The position numbers and the translations under genes were made by a program. A DNA stretch of 7,294 bases, from positions 1 through 7,294 of the forward strand of contig JAOUIN010000114.1 of assembly GCA_029883965.1 (NCBI GenBank), given 5' to 3'. Each line of letters opens with the position of its first letter. Positions within the stretch are counted from its first letter, which is position 1. A model generated the notes under the pieces. The model did no database searches. It saw only the letters and a program-made list of their open reading frames with translations, and had not been told where the DNA came from. This stretch comes from Betaproteobacteria bacterium. Lineage in GTDB: Bacteria; Pseudomonadota; Gammaproteobacteria; Burkholderiales; SG8-41. Of the stretch, positions 5,373 through 7,294 are shown piece by piece.

Positions 5373-5899
5373 GTGCGCTTGCGGAACGTCAGCGTGACCT
5401 CACCCAGATACACTCCGAACTTGCTCATCGCGGAACGATTGAGCATGACCCGGTCATCCATCAGATACATCCAGTCGTCGAAGTCCACGTCATAGGTTTT
5501 CCCGTCGACCTCCAGTTTCAATACGTACTGCCAGCGCAGCGCATTGCCGTAAGCCAGACCCTGCGCCTCACCGACCACGTCATCGGCGGTCCCAATATAC
5601 CGATGCGCGTCGAGCCGCGTAATGGTCCAGACCCTGCGGCTGCGCGTACCGTCGGAATACTCGAAATGCTCATCGAGAGTACCGGTATTGCCGTTCCAGC
5701 GCGCATCGATACGTACCTGAAAGCGCTTGACCACCTTGCCGCTGCGGTCCTGAAACATGCCCCAGGCATCGATGGTGCCATCAAAGTAGCGCTGCAGATC
5801 GAGCTGGGGCCGCTCGTCGCGGTAATGCTCCACCGGGACGGCACCGCAACCCGCCAAGACCAGCAACAGCGCGACCAGGAACAAACGAAATCGATTCAA
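5369..5899 (-). CDS. DUF3833 family lipoprotein
   Basis: A predicted lipoprotein of 176 residues of the DUF3833 family, whose role is unknown. The signal peptide (1-17) is strongly hydrophobic and ends in the lipobox LAGC with C18 lipidated; G19 at +2 leaves the outer membrane as the likely home. Family landmarks are YFDGTIDAWGMFQDRSGKVV (about 38-57), LDEHFEYSDGT (about 75-85), a conserved RRVWTI run, and near the end DDWMYLMDDRVMLNRSAMSKFG followed by a beta-rich VTLTFRKR. The start codon is TTG (5899-5897): it overlaps the transporter stop (TTGA) and stands 7 nt after a perfect AAAGGAG, so this start is well supported despite the unusual codon. The beta-rich, lipocalin-like look suggests ligand or lipid binding, which is inference. 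Confidence 0.9.
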   Translation of the reverse strand: MNRFRLFLVALLLVLAGCGAVPVEHYRDERPQLDLQRYFDGTIDAWGMFQDRSGKVVKRFQVRIDARWNGNTGTLDEHFEYSDGTRSRRVWTITRLDAHRYIGTADDVVGEAQGLAYGNALRWQYVLKLEVDGKTYDVDFDDWMYLMDDRVMLNRSAMSKFGVYLGEVTLTFRKRT

Positions 5900-7191
5900 G
5901 TCATTTCTCCTTTAAGAACTCCCGACCGCACCGGTTCCGGCGCGGCAAACCACAGCATGGCTACCGCGGCGAGCTTGATCGCGCAGGGCAGCAACGCATA
6001 CACCCACGGCAGGGCCGAGCCGGGGGCGACCGCTGTGCCGGGAACATAGGCCAGGAACTGCAACAGCGGCAGCGCGATGCCCGCCGCCAGCGCCAAAGCC
6101 AGTTTCTCAAGCAGATGCCAGAAGCCGAAATAGGCGCCGTCGGGGCGCCCATCCCGCGCTTCGTCGTCGTCGATCACGTCAGCCAGCATCGAGGCCGGCA
6201 AGGCCAGGTCCGCGCCAAAAGCCAGGCCTGACAGTACGCACACGACAGCAAACGCCGCGACATCACCGGAGCCGAGAAAATAGGCCCAGACGAACGCTGC
6301 AATGGCCAGCCCCATTGCCAGCAGCCAGGCGCGGGCCTTGCCGGTCACTGCGGCAATACGCACCCACGCCGGCATACCTGCGGCGCCGGCTACGAAGTAG
6401 AGCACCAGGAACATCGCGGTCAGGTCCGGACGTTGCAGCACATCCGCAACGTAGAACAGCACCAGCGTCGCCGGAATTGCCGCGGCCACGCCGTTGACCA
6501 GAAAGGTGGCCGCCAGACGCCGGAATCGCGCATTGCGCAGCGGCAGCAACAAACTCTCGAGCCGTAACACGGGCGCGCGCCGCATCGCTGGCGCCTGCGG
6601 TCCGGCCAGCACCGTAATGGCCACGCCGACCAGCACCAGTGGCGCGAATGCCAAACTGAAATAAGCCATGCCGGCGACCGCACCATGTCGCTGCGCGAGC
6701 AGTTCCGGCAGCGCGGCGGCAAGCAGCACGCCGGTCAGGGCTGCAATGCCGCGCGCCGCGGTAATGCGCGTGCGTTCGGCATAGTCCCGCGACAATGCGC
6801 TGCCCAATGCGAAATAGCTGATACTGGCGGCGCTCAGCCCGAGATAAACCAGCACCAGAGACATCGCCAGCCAGGACGCCAGCGCGATGCCGTTACCAGG
6901 GGGATGGAACAGCAGATACATGCCGGCGGCGATCAGCGGCACCGCTGCCGCGAGCTGCGCCTTGTGTCCACCCCAACGCGCCGGCATCCGGTCCGCGAGC
7001 AGACCGAGCAGCGGATCGCTGACGGCATCGAGCACGCGCACGGCCAGCAGCAGTGCACCAATCAGCGCGAGATCGAGCCCGAGTTCAGCGTAGAACTTCG
7101 GCGCATGCACATACACCGGCAATGCCGCCGCAGCCAGCGGCAGCCCGGCAGCCGCGTAGGCCGCCAGTGCGCGTTTACTGAGCGTGTTCAC
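5896..7191 (-). CDS. MFS transporter of the GPH/MelB type (MFS_2)
   Basis: A 431-residue inner-membrane protein with about 12 hydrophobic segments, of the glycoside-pentoside-hexuronide:cation symporter branch of the major facilitator superfamily. Two family marks are clear: LDAVSDPLLGLLADR (54-68), the D-x-x-x-D-P-x-x-G motif of the loop after helix 2, and LADVIDDDEARDGRPDGAYFGFW (336-358) with a later K363, the conserved acidic motif near helices 10-11. Few charged residues lie inside the helices, so neither sugar nor cation specificity can be read. The start is GTG (7191-7189), 4 nt after GGGG; it overlaps the upstream chalcone-isomerase-like gene by 17 nt and the next gene by 4 nt. In this operon the cargo may be a lipid-related or other small molecule rather than a sugar; this is inference from neighbours. 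Confidence 0.9.
   Translation of the reverse strand: MNTLSKRALAAYAAAGLPLAAAALPVYVHAPKFYAELGLDLALIGALLLAVRVLDAVSDPLLGLLADRMPARWGGHKAQLAAAVPLIAAGMYLLFHPPGNGIALASWLAMSLVLVYLGLSAASISYFALGSALSRDYAERTRITAARGIAALTGVLLAAALPELLAQRHGAVAGMAYFSLAFAPLVLVGVAITVLAGPQAPAMRRAPVLRLESLLLPLRNARFRRLAATFLVNGVAAAIPATLVLFYVADVLQRPDLTAMFLVLYFVAGAAGMPAWVRIAAVTGKARAWLLAMGLAIAAFVWAYFLGSGDVAAFAVVCVLSGLAFGADLALPASMLADVIDDDEARDGRPDGAYFGFWHLLEKLALALAAGIALPLLQFLAYVPGTAVAPGSALPWVYALLPCAIKLAAVAMLWFAAPEPVRSGVLKGEMT
5907..5913 (-). promoter_or_regulatory. Perfect Shine-Dalgarno that decides the TTG start of the DUF3833 gene
   Basis: On the minus strand AAAGGAG (5913-5907) lies in the last codons of the transporter gene, 7 nt before TTG at 5899-5897. 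The nearby ATG at 5904-5902 belongs to the transporter frame and meets a stop after one codon, so it cannot start the lipoprotein. A rare start codon with an ideal ribosome site suggests tuned expression of the lipoprotein. Confidence 0.8.
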
Positions 7192-7294
7192 TGCGCCCCA
7201 GCAATGCCATGCGCAAATCCGGCACCTGGGTACGCGGATCCAGCCAGATGGCGAAAAATCCTCGAGCGAATTCCGGATCGTCGATGGTGCCCAG
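7175..7294 (-). CDS. Chalcone-isomerase-like protein (C-terminal end, cut by window edge)
   Basis: I read the minus strand from the window edge (first codon 7294-7292) and obtain 39 residues followed by TAA at 7177-7175. The stretch GFFAIWLDPRTQVPDLRMALLG matches the usual C-terminal ending of bacterial chalcone-isomerase-like proteins (small periplasmic proteins related by fold to plant CHI; most lack flavonoid isomerase activity and have no settled role). The last residues RSEHAQ run into the transporter gene, overlapping its start by 17 nt. Only the tail is present, so catalytic residues cannot be judged and the family call rests on this motif and on the operon partners. Confidence 0.68.
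   Translation of the reverse strand: MGTIDDPEFARGFFAIWLDPRTQVPDLRMALLGRSEHAQ

Noticed and set aside
5066..6049. 327-residue plus-strand open frame opposite the SDR, DUF3833 and transporter genes
   Set aside because: Composition typical of an antisense shadow (Arg, Ala, Pro, His, Gln), spans three well-supported genes and their junctions, and has no recognisable domain.
1..7294. CRISPR array, transposon ends, tRNA or rRNA genes, phage genes
   Set aside because: No repeated spacer pattern, no transposase or integrase reading frame, no terminal inverted repeats and no tRNA-like cloverleaf were seen; the window is nearly fully occupied by ordinary chromosomal genes.

Overview
This window is GC-rich, fully packed with genes and has no mobile DNA, repeats arrays or RNA genes that I can see. 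The protein set (homodimer-type dihydroorotase, RsmI, an LpoA-like protein, YraN, a DiaA/GmhA-type SIS protein and a dual-BON DolP lipoprotein) points to a proteobacterium. The divergent order rsmI / lpoA-yraN-diaA-dolP is the same as in Escherichia coli, but the short LpoA-like protein and the 'MDLIARIS' start of the SIS protein look more betaproteobacterial than enteric. I favour Betaproteobacteria, with a gammaproteobacterium possible; no species call is made.

Layout. Bases 1-520 (minus) hold the N-terminal 173 residues of pyrC, cut by the window edge. Bases 597-1493 (minus) hold rsmI. A tight divergent junction near 1493-1509 separates it from a plus-strand envelope and genome-maintenance run: an lpoA-like gene, yraN, a diaA/gmhA-type gene and dolP (1509-4115). 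After a 34-bp AT-rich convergent spacer, the rest (4150-7294) is a minus-strand operon read right to left: the end of a chalcone-isomerase-like gene, a GPH-type MFS transporter, a DUF3833 lipoprotein, a short-chain dehydrogenase and a small NTF2/SnoaL-like protein. Every junction in this operon overlaps (17, 4, 4 and 1 nt).

How the parts work together. The plus-strand run joins peptidoglycan synthase activation (LpoA-like), a nuclease-fold protein (YraN), a sugar-phosphate-isomerase-fold protein that in E. coli controls DnaA (DiaA), and an outer-membrane lipoprotein of envelope integrity (DolP). The minus-strand operon looks like one half of a widespread but poorly characterised cluster that, from memory, often sits beside cyclopropane-fatty-acid-synthase-like, DUF1365 and flavin amine-oxidase-like genes; a lipid-modification or oxidative-stress role is inference only.

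Most interesting points: the SIS protein keeps all four GmhA zinc/active-site positions although it lies in the diaA locus; the LpoA-like protein lacks both the lipobox cysteine and the TPR half; candidate divergent promoters lie inside each other's genes; the MFS/DUF3833/SDR/NTF2 operon is translationally chained, with a TTG start under a perfect Shine-Dalgarno; and a 24-bp perfect palindrome is embedded in the last codons of the NTF2-like gene.
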